DNA from: Propionibacteriaceae bacterium
Lineage (GTDB): Bacteria > Actinomycetota > Actinomycetes > Propionibacteriales > Propionibacteriaceae
Assembly: GCA_003158895.1 (NCBI GenBank)
Contig: PMLO01000212.1
Span: 147 to 6,879, forward strand
Length of the DNA stretch: 6,733 nt
Direction: 5' to 3'
Part shown: one piece after another, positions 1 to 5,297 of the stretch
Position numbering within the stretch: the stretch's first letter is position 1
How the letters are laid out: every line of letters starts with the position of its first letter
The notes under the pieces: model-generated
What the model was told of the DNA's origin: nothing
Seen by the model: the letters and a program-made list of their open reading frames with translations, nothing else
Database searches by the model: none
Position numbers and translations under genes: made by a program

Positions 1-105
1 ATCGAACAGATGGCCGAACATCGAGCTCCCCTGCCCGTGTTCGCCGCGGCCAGCCGCGCAGCCCAGTGCTACGAACAGCTCTGGGCGGACGTACGCCCCA
101 ACTGA
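1..105 (+). CDS. C-terminal end of an unidentified protein (5' truncated by the window)
   Basis: Frame 1 is open from the first base and ends with TGA at 103-105, giving 34 residues that begin IEQMAEHRAPLPVF and end YEQLWADVRPN. The piece is Ala-rich and probably helical. The pattern of a short hydrophobic PLPVF segment followed by an amphipathic helix with a Tyr resembles the C-terminal helical domain of 3-hydroxyisobutyrate-dehydrogenase-like NAD(P)-dependent oxidoreductases. That is only an impression from a short fragment, with no cofactor or catalytic motif in view. A hairpin follows five bases after the stop, which supports a true gene end. The next gene converges from the other strand. 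Confidence 0.5.
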   Translation: MEQMAEHRAPLPVFAAASRAAQCYEQLWADVRPN

Positions 106-109
106 TCCA

Positions 110-128
110 GGGCAGCCTCGGCTCGCCC
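110..128. terminator. Hairpin between convergent genes, possible bidirectional terminator
   Basis: GGGCAGC at 110-116 pairs with GCT at 121-123 and GCCC at 125-128, with one bulged C at 124 and a CTCG loop. It starts five bases after the stop of the left-edge gene and lies about 50 bases beyond the stop of the convergent small gene. No T-tract follows, which is common in actinobacterial terminators. This is a structural guess made by eye, with no folding energy computed. Confidence 0.35.
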
Positions 129-177
129 GCTCACGTACTCCATCGGCAGCTCGATCAACGACGGCCAGTTGGCTGGT

Positions 178-378
178 CTACAGGGAGATGGATTTGAGCT
201 CGCGGACGACCCGACGTTCGACGAGCAGCGGCAGGAAGTCGCGGATGGTGGGATTCACAAATGCCTTCAGTGCTTCCCACGCGCGCTTGGCGATTTGGTC
301 AGTGCCCAAGCTCGGGTAACGGACCGCCAGCCGGCCTACAACCTCGTCAACGATCTTGTCGTCAGTCACCTCGGACAT
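178..378 (-). CDS. Small three-helix-bundle dimerization-type protein (intact copy)
   Basis: This encodes about 66 residues starting MSEVTDDKIVDEVV. The core pattern is a first helix (DKIVDEVVGRLAVRYP), a turn with the conserved RYP, a second helix (TDQIAKRAWEALKAF) and a last helix carrying IRDFLPLLVERRV. This matches, from memory, the short actinobacterial proteins annotated as three-helix bundle dimerization domain proteins, whose hallmark is an IRDFVPLLVER-like end. Their function is not established. No signal peptide or membrane segment is seen. Start choice: ATG codons lie at 387, 384 and 378. The one at 378 has AGGA eight bases upstream, whereas those at 387 and 384 sit too close to it. 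The gene lies about 125 nt downstream of the phosphoesterase on the same strand and could be co-transcribed. A diverged second copy lies at 1866-1994 on the other strand. Confidence 0.75.
   Translation of the reverse strand: MSEVTDDKIVDEVVGRLAVRYPSLGTDQIAKRAWEALKAFVNPTIRDFLPLLVERRVVRELKSISL
241..369 (-). repeat. Diverged inverted repeat, arm 1 (inside the small-protein gene)
   Basis: This 129-nt block aligns without gaps to 1866-1994 on the opposite strand. Aligned by hand, 97 of 129 bases and 32 of 43 encoded residues agree. About half of the changed codons are synonymous, so the copies diverged as coding sequence rather than as a recent duplication. The blocks flank the phosphoesterase gene in inverted orientation. 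Confidence 0.8.
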
Positions 379-407
379 GCCCATCATCCTGAGCGTGGTG
401 AGGCACG

Positions 408-476
408 ATGGTCAACCCTGTTCACCCCTTGGATGTCCTTCGCGCGTCACCGAATGTTCTCGAGACGCTCGCCTGA
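408..476 (+). pseudogene. 22-codon ORF resembling the N-terminus of a DinB-like protein (remnant?)
   Basis: ATG at 408 is preceded by GTGAGG four bases upstream, a usable ribosome binding site. It encodes MVNPVHPLDVLRASPNVLETLA and then a TGA at 474-476. The PLDVLRASPNVLETL stretch resembles the first helix of actinobacterial DinB-superfamily proteins, which often begin with a DPLDLLR-type motif. Only the first helix is present, so any original gene has been cut off close to the phosphoesterase 3' end. The match is short and recalled, not searched. It could equally be a chance ORF in the 124-nt gap between two minus-strand genes. Confidence 0.2.
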
Positions 477-502
477 TCCGCCTACCAGGCCTCGATCGAA
501 GC

Positions 503-1690
503 TCAGGGCAGCTTCGGCGGCCGAGGTGGCTTCACGTGCACGATCCCGTCTGTCGGGGCCGGCAGGCCCTTGCCATCCCTGGTGACAAGGCGCGGCATCG
601 GCCGGTCGAGCGCACCGGCCCACGGCTTCGGCGGCACGGGCTTCGGCCGCGGAACGGGCGGAGCGGGCTGGGTGATCGTCGACCCCGGAACGGGCGGCGG
701 CGTACGGGTCAGAGAGTCCTGCACGAGGTGAGCCATCGACGGCGCACCATCGACGCGAGCCACGCCCATCGGGGGCAGGCCGAGCAGGTCGATGATCGTC
801 TTCGGGATCGAGGCGTGCGAGTGCCACTCCGGGTCGATCTGCTGGGAGACCTTCCCGCCGAACATCACCAGCGGGATCCGGGATCCGCCGATCGCCGCGA
901 AACCCTGGGGATGTACGGCGTCGGGGAGGGTCTCGATGTCCGGCGTCGGTACGGAGTCGGCGTAGCCTCCCCAGTCGTCCCAGGTCAGGATGAACGTGGT
1001 GTTCTCCCAGCCGCCCCCGTCGATGACCGCCTGCACACGGTCCCAAACCAGGCCCTGCCCCTTGGTCACGTAGCTCGGGTCGCTGACCATCGGCGGATGC
1101 TCGTCGTAGCCAGCCGGCGACCAGACGTACACAATCTCGGGAAGCAGGCCGGCCTTCGCCATCGGGATGAACTCGTTCGGATGGTGCACGTGGTCCGACC
1201 CGGGTGACGTGGTGAGGCTGGAGTAGAACTTCGTCGGGTAGCCCCCCTGGTCGGGGAACGCCGCCCAGGACACGTGCCCGGCGTCGGCGACGGTGAAGAT
1301 CGACGGCAGGTCCCACACCGGGTGCGGCCCGGTGAAGGGCGGGTTCTTCATCGTCGGCATCTGCCCACCAACCGCGAGCATGTGGCCCGGGGTCGAGTTC
1401 GAACCTGAGGCGAAGTGGTGGTCGGCGAAGACGAACTCCTTTGCCAGGTAGCTGTAGTACGGGATCAGGTGGTCGTTGTCGACCTGTACGGGGAGGGCCG
1501 GGTAGTCGCCCATGGCGAAATGGACCCACGCGTTGCGATCGTGCGGCTGGTCGTAGTTCGGTGGCGCCGACAGCAGATTGCCGTGGTTCGCCACCGCCCC
1601 GCCCCACTCGGCCAAGGACGGGAAGTAGAAGTCGGTCGTCTTGTTCTCCTGCAAGAACACGACCACGCGATGCCCGGGGATTGCCGCCAT
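503..1690 (-). CDS. Phosphoesterase family protein (PF04185-like, phospholipase C / acid phosphatase type)
   Basis: This is a 395-aa hydrolase of the family that cleaves phosphate esters, including phospholipase C and acid phosphatases. Visible motifs are VVFLQENKTTD at 10-20 (the ENKSFD-type metal and catalytic site), WVHFAMGD and ADHHFASGSNSTPGH around 55-103, SPAGYDEHPP at 191-200, WDDWGGYADSV at 237-247 (equivalent to YDEHGGFYDHV) and HSHASIPKTIIDLLGL at 290-305 (the late His-Ser motif). Start choice: a TTG at 1702 would add four residues, but ATG at 1690 has TTGGAG six bases upstream, so 1690 is preferred. Unlike most family members it has no signal peptide or Tat motif and starts almost directly with the catalytic strand, so a cytoplasmic location is inferred. 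The tail (331-395) is rich in Pro, with PPVP and PKPVPPKP repeats, and is probably disordered. The exact substrate cannot be told. Confidence 0.88.
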   Translation of the reverse strand: MAAIPGHRVVVFLQENKTTDFYFPSLAEWGGAVANHGNLLSAPPNYDQPHDRNAWVHFAMGDYPALPVQVDNDHLIPYYSYLAKEFVFADHHFASGSNSTPGHMLAVGGQMPTMKNPPFTGPHPVWDLPSIFTVADAGHVSWAAFPDQGGYPTKFYSSLTTSPGSDHVHHPNEFIPMAKAGLLPEIVYVWSPAGYDEHPPMVSDPSYVTKGQGLVWDRVQAVIDGGGWENTTFILTWDDWGGYADSVPTPDIETLPDAVHPQGFAAIGGSRIPLVMFGGKVSQQIDPEWHSHASIPKTIIDLLGLPPMGVARVDGAPSMAHLVQDSLTRTPPPVPGSTITQPAPPVPRPKPVPPKPWAGALDRPMPRLVTRDGKGLPAPTDGIVHVKPPRPPKLP

Positions 1691-1865
1691 GGTGCACTCC
1701 AATCACTGTCACGGAGCAAGCGACACGACTGTCGCCCTCCTTCACGGAACCAGCGCGGCCCGGGCCAGACAAGGTCTTGGGCATGAACACTTCCGACATC
1801 GACAGGCAACGAACCGGTCGTTCGGCTTGAGCACGGTGCAGCAATACTCGGACCAGCTGACGGCG

Positions 1866-1994
1866 GTGACTCCCGACAAGATCGTGGATGAAGTTGGGGG
1901 ACGGCCGCCGACCCGCTACCCAGGGGTTGGTCCCGACTTCATCGCCAAGCGCGCCTGGACAGCGCTGAAGGCGTCTGTTAACCCCACCATCCGC
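1866..1994 (+). repeat. Diverged inverted repeat, arm 2
   Basis: This is the partner of the block at 241-369 on the other strand. Similarity begins at GTGACT and stops after ATCCGC, exactly where the WS/DGAT-like piece takes over within a few codons. The sharp end marks a rearrangement junction. Confidence 0.8.
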
Positions 1995-2003
1995 GAGGCA
2001 AGG

Positions 2004-2105
2004 ACTGGTTCGCTCGGGGATCCCTTCGGGCGACCGATCTGGGTCGACGATCCGCGGTTCCGGATCGGAGACCACGTGTCGATTGCTCCAAGCCCGACAC
2101 CGCAG
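2004..2105 (+). pseudogene. Fragment of a wax ester synthase/diacylglycerol acyltransferase (WS/DGAT) N-terminal region
   Basis: The reading frame gives RTGSLGDPFGRPIWVDD followed by PRFRIGDHVSIAPSPTPQ. WS/DGAT enzymes make triacylglycerol or wax esters from acyl-CoA. They carry a well-known stretch of the form GRPVWVDDPxFDxxxHVxxxxLPxPG ahead of the catalytic HHxxxDG motif. The fragment fits this over roughly 30 residues. Neither the catalytic motif nor any other part of the enzyme, normally around 450-480 residues, is present. It is therefore a relic, not a functional gene. The family is recognised from memory of the motif, not from a search. Confidence 0.55.
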
Positions 2106-2109
2106 GGCA

Positions 2110-3285
2110 TTACGCGCGTGAGCCGCTGCCGACCTGGTCGGTCATGAGCTGTTGACCGGGGGCTCGTGGGGTTGCCGGGTTGTAGGTGATGCGGTCGAGG
2201 TTGAACTCGAGGTAGGTGTACGGGCTTTGGGGTTCCGAGGGGTGCCACCGGGCGTCACCTCGGGTAGCGACTCGTCGGGCGTCGACCGGGAGGTAGTCGC
2301 CGACGGGCGTCGACCAGCGTCGCGGGGTGAAGGACGATCCGTCGCGGGAGGCTGCCAGCCGGTCGTCGGAGACGAAGTCGACCAGGTCGCCCTTGCCGTC
2401 GAACGTGAGGTCGGCACTCACGGTCTGTGCGCCGTTGGTGAACGTGCCGTGGGCGTGCATGTCGTCCACGGCCTGCCAAACGACTGGCGCGTCGACGAGT
2501 GCGGCTGGGGCCAGGACGCAGAGGTCGTTGAACAGCGTGACGGTCTCGCCGCGGTCCATTTCCGGCCCTGCGGCGTTCACGATGGGCACCACGGAGCAGA
2601 GTTTGACCCGCATCGTGGCTGCCGGTCCGACGAAGACGTGCAGGACGTCCGCGGGCAGGGCGTGCATGGTGGCGTCCATGGCGAAGACACGGCTGAGCTC
2701 GTGTCCGTACGTGCTGACCTGCTCGCCGCTGAACGTCATCCACGGCCCGTCCGCGTCGGAGCGGATCCTCCCGTGGAACGCGGCGCGGAAGCTGGCGACG
2801 CGGGGTTGACCAACCGCTCCCGAGCGACGGACGTACTCGGCGACCGGCGCCGGAAGGTGTGCCAATTCGGACTCGGCCACTACGGCGCCGGCGTCCGCAA
2901 GGGACCGGCTCAGCGCAGCGGTGGTGGCACGGCGGTACTCGGCGCGAAAGCTCGTCGGGCCTTGCGAAGCGAACCCGTATCCGACAGCGACGAGTAGGAC
3001 CACGTTGGCGACCGTGCCGGCCTTCGCGTCGCCCCAGGACGTCATGATCAGCACCTGAGAGACCACGAGGCCCGTGGCTCCGAGCACCCACCACCCCGGC
3101 GCGCGAGCGGCCAGCAGCACCCCGGCCGCCACGACGAGCAACGCCGCGCCCAGCCAGACGAGCCCCATCACGGGACTGACGGGCCGACTGAGCGACGCCA
3201 CCTCGGCCCAGCCCAGCCCCTTGGCAGCGCCGAGCAGGTGGATGAGTCCATGCGCCACGACCACCACGACGACGAGCCATCGCAC
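2110..3285 (-). CDS. Membrane-anchored DUF6544-like protein
   Basis: This 391-aa protein has two parts. The N-terminus has about four hydrophobic helices (near 4-20, 38-60, 65-83 and 88-106), so it sits in the membrane. Residues from about 140 form a soluble beta-rich domain with LPAPVAEYVRRSGAVGQP, WMTFSGEQ, AGPEMDRGETVTLFNDLCVLAP, VWQAVDD and the late FDGKGDLVDF and RWSTPVGDY segments. This pattern matches the DUF6544 family of unknown function. Start: GTG at 3285, with AGGA five bases upstream. The stop TAA at 2110-2112 overlaps the end of the convergent remnant ORF. It is the last gene of a minus-strand cluster behind a TetR gene and a small membrane protein, so control by that TetR is inferred. 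No catalytic motif is evident. Confidence 0.8.
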   Translation of the reverse strand: MRWLVVVVVVAHGLIHLLGAAKGLGWAEVASLSRPVSPVMGLVWLGAALLVVAAGVLLAARAPGWWVLGATGLVVSQVLIMTSWGDAKAGTVANVVLLVAVGYGFASQGPTSFRAEYRRATTAALSRSLADAGAVVAESELAHLPAPVAEYVRRSGAVGQPRVASFRAAFHGRIRSDADGPWMTFSGEQVSTYGHELSRVFAMDATMHALPADVLHVFVGPAATMRVKLCSVVPIVNAAGPEMDRGETVTLFNDLCVLAPAALVDAPVVWQAVDDMHAHGTFTNGAQTVSADLTFDGKGDLVDFVSDDRLAASRDGSSFTPRRWSTPVGDYLPVDARRVATRGDARWHPSEPQSPYTYLEFNLDRITYNPATPRAPGQQLMTDQVGSGSRA

Positions 3286-3787
3286 TGCAGTCCTGAGCAG
3301 GGAACCTTTCCTTGGCTGAGTGGTTGATGCGATCGCCGGGCTCGGAGACTCGCCCGGTACCGCGCCTCAGGCGGATCGAGACGAGGAGAACGATCGATCC
3401 GGTGAGCAGGTACAGCCCCTGCAACCAGCTGAATCCCTCGACAAGGGCTGTCTCCCCGAGGATCCAGCCGACCATGATCGCGCCTGCGGCGATGCTGATG
3501 GCAATCGCGTGTCGTGAGTGGGCGAGCAGCGCACTGGCTCCGAGCGCCGCGCTGCCGCCGATGACGACGCCCAGGAAGATCCCGGGCACCACGAAGGAGT
3601 CGAAAGGGGTGTGTCGCAGGAGAACGAGCGGGACAGGGAGCGCGCCCGCGACCAGGGCGATCCCACCCCCGACCGCCGAGACCGCATGGAAGATGTGGAG
3701 TACGAGAAGGGTTCGTCGTGCGGCTGGCATGGTGCGGCTTTCACGGGTGGTGTGGGTCGTTCGTGGTGGCGTGGTTGTCGTCAACAT
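3286..3787 (-). CDS. Small four-helix membrane protein with no stop codon in its own region
   Basis: From ATG 3787 the protein has four hydrophobic helices (about 27-51, 64-89, 94-116 and 119-139), with a PFDSFVVPGIFLGVV motif before helix 2 and SWLQGLYLLTG before helix 4. It resembles small uncharacterised actinobacterial membrane proteins of about 120-150 aa. ATG 3787 overlaps the TetR stop (ATGTTGA), but ATG 3730, starting MPAARRTLLVLHIF with GAAAG upstream, gives a more typical N-terminus. After IRLRRG the frame meets no stop until 2255, more than 1 kb inside the next gene, where the predicted protein turns Arg/Pro-rich and meaningless. The end given here is therefore only the limit of plausible coding. 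A TGA in the neighbouring frame at 3367-3369 lies exactly where a normal end would be expected, so a one-base indel could explain the loss. Function is unknown. Confidence 0.65.
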
Positions 3788-4413
3788 GGCTGTGCCGCAG
3801 CCATGCCGTAGCGGGCGAGGATCAGGTCGACGGCTGCGCGGGCGTAGTTGTCATCAACCGGGTCGCCGGTGATCAGGAGACTGAAGTACAGGGGGCCGGC
3901 AAGGGCATTGAGCACGAGCTCGACGTCGGTGTCGCTGGCAAGCTCGCCTCGCTCGATGCCGCGCTGGACCGCGGCACGCCACCGGGTACGGTTCGGCTCG
4001 ATGACCAGGTCTCGATAGCTGTGGGCGAGTTCCGCATTGGCGGCCAGCTCCGCGACCAGGCCAGGAAGCACACGCCCGAGCGGGGTCAGGGTCAACGTGC
4101 TGATCAGCTGCTCGGTCAAGGCCAGCAGCTCCTCAGCAACACTGCCCGAGGGGGCCTCGGTGCCGGTAAGCATCTGGGTGACGAGCGCTTCGACTACCAG
4201 CTGGGACTTCTTGGCCCAACGCCGGTAGATCGTGGGCTTGCCCACGCCGGCTCGGCGGGCGACCTCGGCCACGCTCACGTCGAGGTAGCCCACCTCAGCG
4301 AGCAACTGGACGGTGGCTCGAAGGATCGCGCAGTCCGTCTGCGGATCACGGGGACGACCGCCGTCGCCCCCATGACCGCCGGGACGCCGCGACGAGAATG
4401 CGATCTGAGACAT
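3781..4413 (-). CDS. TetR/AcrR-family transcriptional regulator
   Basis: This 210-aa dimeric repressor-type protein has a Gly/Arg-rich leader (7-22), then the TetR DNA-binding domain: helix 1 at 27-42 (DCAILRATVQLLAEVGY) and the helix-turn-helix at about 47-69 (SVAEVARRAGVGKPTIYRRW). The remainder is the all-helical ligand and dimer domain, of the type with SYRDLVIEPNRTRWRAAVQRGIERGEL and LAGPLYFSLLITGDPVDD, close to the TetR_C_11-like group. Start ATG 4413 has GAGGA about 11 bases upstream, rather far, but no better start precedes the helix-turn-helix. The stop overlaps the ATG of the next gene, pointing to one operon with the two membrane proteins, which are the likely targets. A repeated element at 4438-4460 is the candidate autoregulatory site. 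The ligand is unknown. Confidence 0.92.
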   Translation of the reverse strand: MSQIAFSSRRPGGHGGDGGRPRDPQTDCAILRATVQLLAEVGYLDVSVAEVARRAGVGKPTIYRRWAKKSQLVVEALVTQMLTGTEAPSGSVAEELLALTEQLISTLTLTPLGRVLPGLVAELAANAELAHSYRDLVIEPNRTRWRAAVQRGIERGELASDTDVELVLNALAGPLYFSLLITGDPVDDNYARAAVDLILARYGMAAAQPC

Positions 4414-4437
4414 GTTGGGCCAGTTCCTCAGGTTGTG

Positions 4438-4460
4438 TTACGTACCGTACCGTAACGTAA
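4438..4460. promoter_or_regulatory. Candidate operator upstream of the TetR gene at 3781-4413
   Basis: The site starts TTACGT and ends ACGTAA, a perfect 6-bp inverted repeat. Its interior is a run of pentamers: CGTAC, CGTAC, CGTAA, CGTAA. It lies 25-47 bases upstream of the TetR ATG, where a promoter is expected. On the minus strand TTGCGC and TACGGT spaced by 17 bases could be the -35 and -10 elements, which would put the -10 inside the site. Position and symmetry suggest TetR autoregulation; binding is inferred. Confidence 0.55.
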
Positions 4461-4492
4461 GTCGATGGGTCGCGCAACTGGCGGCTACAGAA

Positions 4493-5152
4493 CTAGCGGG
4501 CGCCTGTCAACCTCTCGTTGGCTGCGGCACCCTTGGCCTCGAGAGCAGCAATCATCCCGTCCACGGCAAAGTCGAGTACGTCGGCCAGCCCGTCCGAGAG
4601 CGCTCCCGCGTGCGCCGCCTGTCCCAGAAGCGGGAACTCGTGCGGCGGCAAGCCCGCGAAGCGGTCGGCTGAGGCGCCGCCTTGCGGCTCGGACGAGGCA
4701 CCCGCCGCCTGCGCGATCCCAGAGGACAACAGACCGATCGCGTCGATCGTCGCAACCGCGTCGGCCAGCTGCGCGCCGGCTTCAGTCATGATCCGCAGCG
4801 CCTCCTCGACCACGCGGAGCGAGCCGGCGGTGCGCAGCGAACGCTGCGCGATCAGGGGTGCTGCGTTGGGATGGGCTCTCAGCGTGGCCAAGTAGGAGCG
4901 AGCTAACGAGCGCAGCTGGTCCTGCCAGGGGCGCGAGGCGTCGACGGCGTCGGGGTCGATTTCTGACATCACCGCCTCGACGACCTCGTCGAGCAAGGCC
5001 TCCTTGTTGGGGATGTGTCGGTACGCCGCCATCGGATCGACCCGGAGCTCTGAACCCAGCCTCCGCATCGAGAGCGCGTCCAGTCCGTCGCCGTCGACGA
5101 TGCGCAGCGCCGCTTCCGTCAGCGTTGCGCGCGTGAGTCCTTTCGCCACCAT
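4493..5152 (-). CDS. TetR-family regulator with tetracycline-repressor-like C-terminal domain
   Basis: This 219-aa protein starts MVAKGLTRATLTEAAL. The DNA-binding domain occupies about 5-50, with the helix-turn-helix LSMRRLGSELRVDPMAAYRHIPNKEALL. The form RxLGxxLxVxxMAxYxHxxNKxxLL is typical of TetR proteins with a TetR_C_1 (PF02909) effector domain, as in tetracycline repressors. The C-terminal domain is helical and Ala-rich. Start choice: a GTG at 5179 would add nine residues but would place the strong AAGGAGG inside the coding region. ATG 5152 lies four bases after that site and GTG 5149 seven, so either of these is the real start. The gene diverges from the alpha/beta hydrolase, and paired palindromes in the shared gap suggest it represses both itself and the hydrolase. 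It ends 79 nt before the next TetR gene on the same strand. Confidence 0.92.
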   Translation of the reverse strand: MVAKGLTRATLTEAALRIVDGDGLDALSMRRLGSELRVDPMAAYRHIPNKEALLDEVVEAVMSEIDPDAVDASRPWQDQLRSLARSYLATLRAHPNAAPLIAQRSLRTAGSLRVVEEALRIMTEAGAQLADAVATIDAIGLLSSGIAQAAGASSEPQGGASADRFAGLPPHEFPLLGQAAHAGALSDGLADVLDFAVDGMIAALEAKGAAANERLTGAR

Positions 5153-5206
5153 GGATCCTCCTTGCTGGACCACCCGCACGCGCGCGGCAGGGCCAGTTGA
5201 TGGTAC

Positions 5207-5221
5207 GTCTACGCCGTAGAC
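5207..5221. promoter_or_regulatory. Operator O1 in the TetR/hydrolase divergent gap
   Basis: GTCTACGCCGTAGAC is a perfect palindrome with 7-bp arms around a central C. It lies 54 bases upstream of the TetR ATG. Size and symmetry fit a TetR dimer site. TTGATG at 5197-5202 just upstream could be a -35 element for the hydrolase promoter, with TACTGT at 5222-5227 as a -10 (spacer 19, not ideal). O1 would then cover that promoter. Promoter assignments are tentative. Confidence 0.7.
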
Positions 5222-5228
5222 TACTGTG

Positions 5229-5243
5229 GTCTACAGCGTAGAC
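5229..5243. promoter_or_regulatory. Operator O2 in the TetR/hydrolase divergent gap
   Basis: GTCTACAGCGTAGAC has 6-bp perfect arms and differs from O1 at two central positions (AG against GC). Its centre is 22 bp from that of O1, about two helical turns, so two dimers would bind the same face of DNA. It lies 54 bases before the hydrolase ATG, mirroring the distance of O1 from the TetR ATG. On the minus strand TTGTCT (5245-5240) and TAGTCT, spaced 16, could form the TetR promoter across both operators. Confidence 0.7.
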
Positions 5244-5297
5244 AAGGGGTTCTTCCCAAACGGACTCCGGCGCTGCGCGGTTCGAGAGGGGAAAGCG

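Larger units (their letters stand above)
1836..2147 (+). pseudogene. Chimeric remnant: truncated three-helix-bundle-type copy joined in frame to a WS/DGAT-like piece
   Basis: One open frame runs from a weak GTG at 1836 (or TTG at 1827) to TGA at 2145-2147. Residues from VTPDKIVDEV to VNPTIR (1866-1994) match the intact small protein at 178-378. The expected last helix (DFLPLLVER) is absent, and from about 2004 the frame reads RTGSLGDPFGRPIWVDD, which belongs to another family. No good ribosome binding site is seen. A 15-codon ORF at 1783-1830 (MNTSDIDRQRTGRSA) lies just upstream in another frame and might be the original start, separated by a frameshift. The 3' end overlaps the end of the convergent DUF6544-like gene. 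Pro and Gly substitutions in the helix (GGRPPTRYP) suggest decay. A real fusion protein is possible but less likely. Confidence 0.6.

Noticed and set aside
356..1207. Plus-strand open frame of 283 codons
   Set aside because: It is antisense to the phosphoesterase and its product is Arg-rich and without motifs, as expected for a shadow frame in GC-rich DNA.
1757..1766. GGCCCGGGCC palindrome in the gap upstream of the phosphoesterase
   Set aside because: It is a short GC-only palindrome of a kind expected by chance in this DNA and has no second copy or promoter context.
447..2075. Long minus-strand frame of 542 codons spanning the phosphoesterase
   Set aside because: It runs in another frame of the same strand. 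Its product is Arg/Pro/Gly-rich without domains, whereas the overlapping frame carries clear phosphoesterase motifs.
2152..2997. Plus-strand open frame of 281 codons
   Set aside because: It is antisense to the DUF6544-like gene, its composition is Gly/Val/Asp-rich without any recognisable domain, and it has no ribosome binding site.
5226..5297. Upstream GTG start extending the hydrolase by 24 residues
   Set aside because: The GTG lies between the two palindromes and has no ribosome binding site, while ATG 5298 has GAGGGGAAAG and gives a normal basic-plus-hydrophobic N-terminus.
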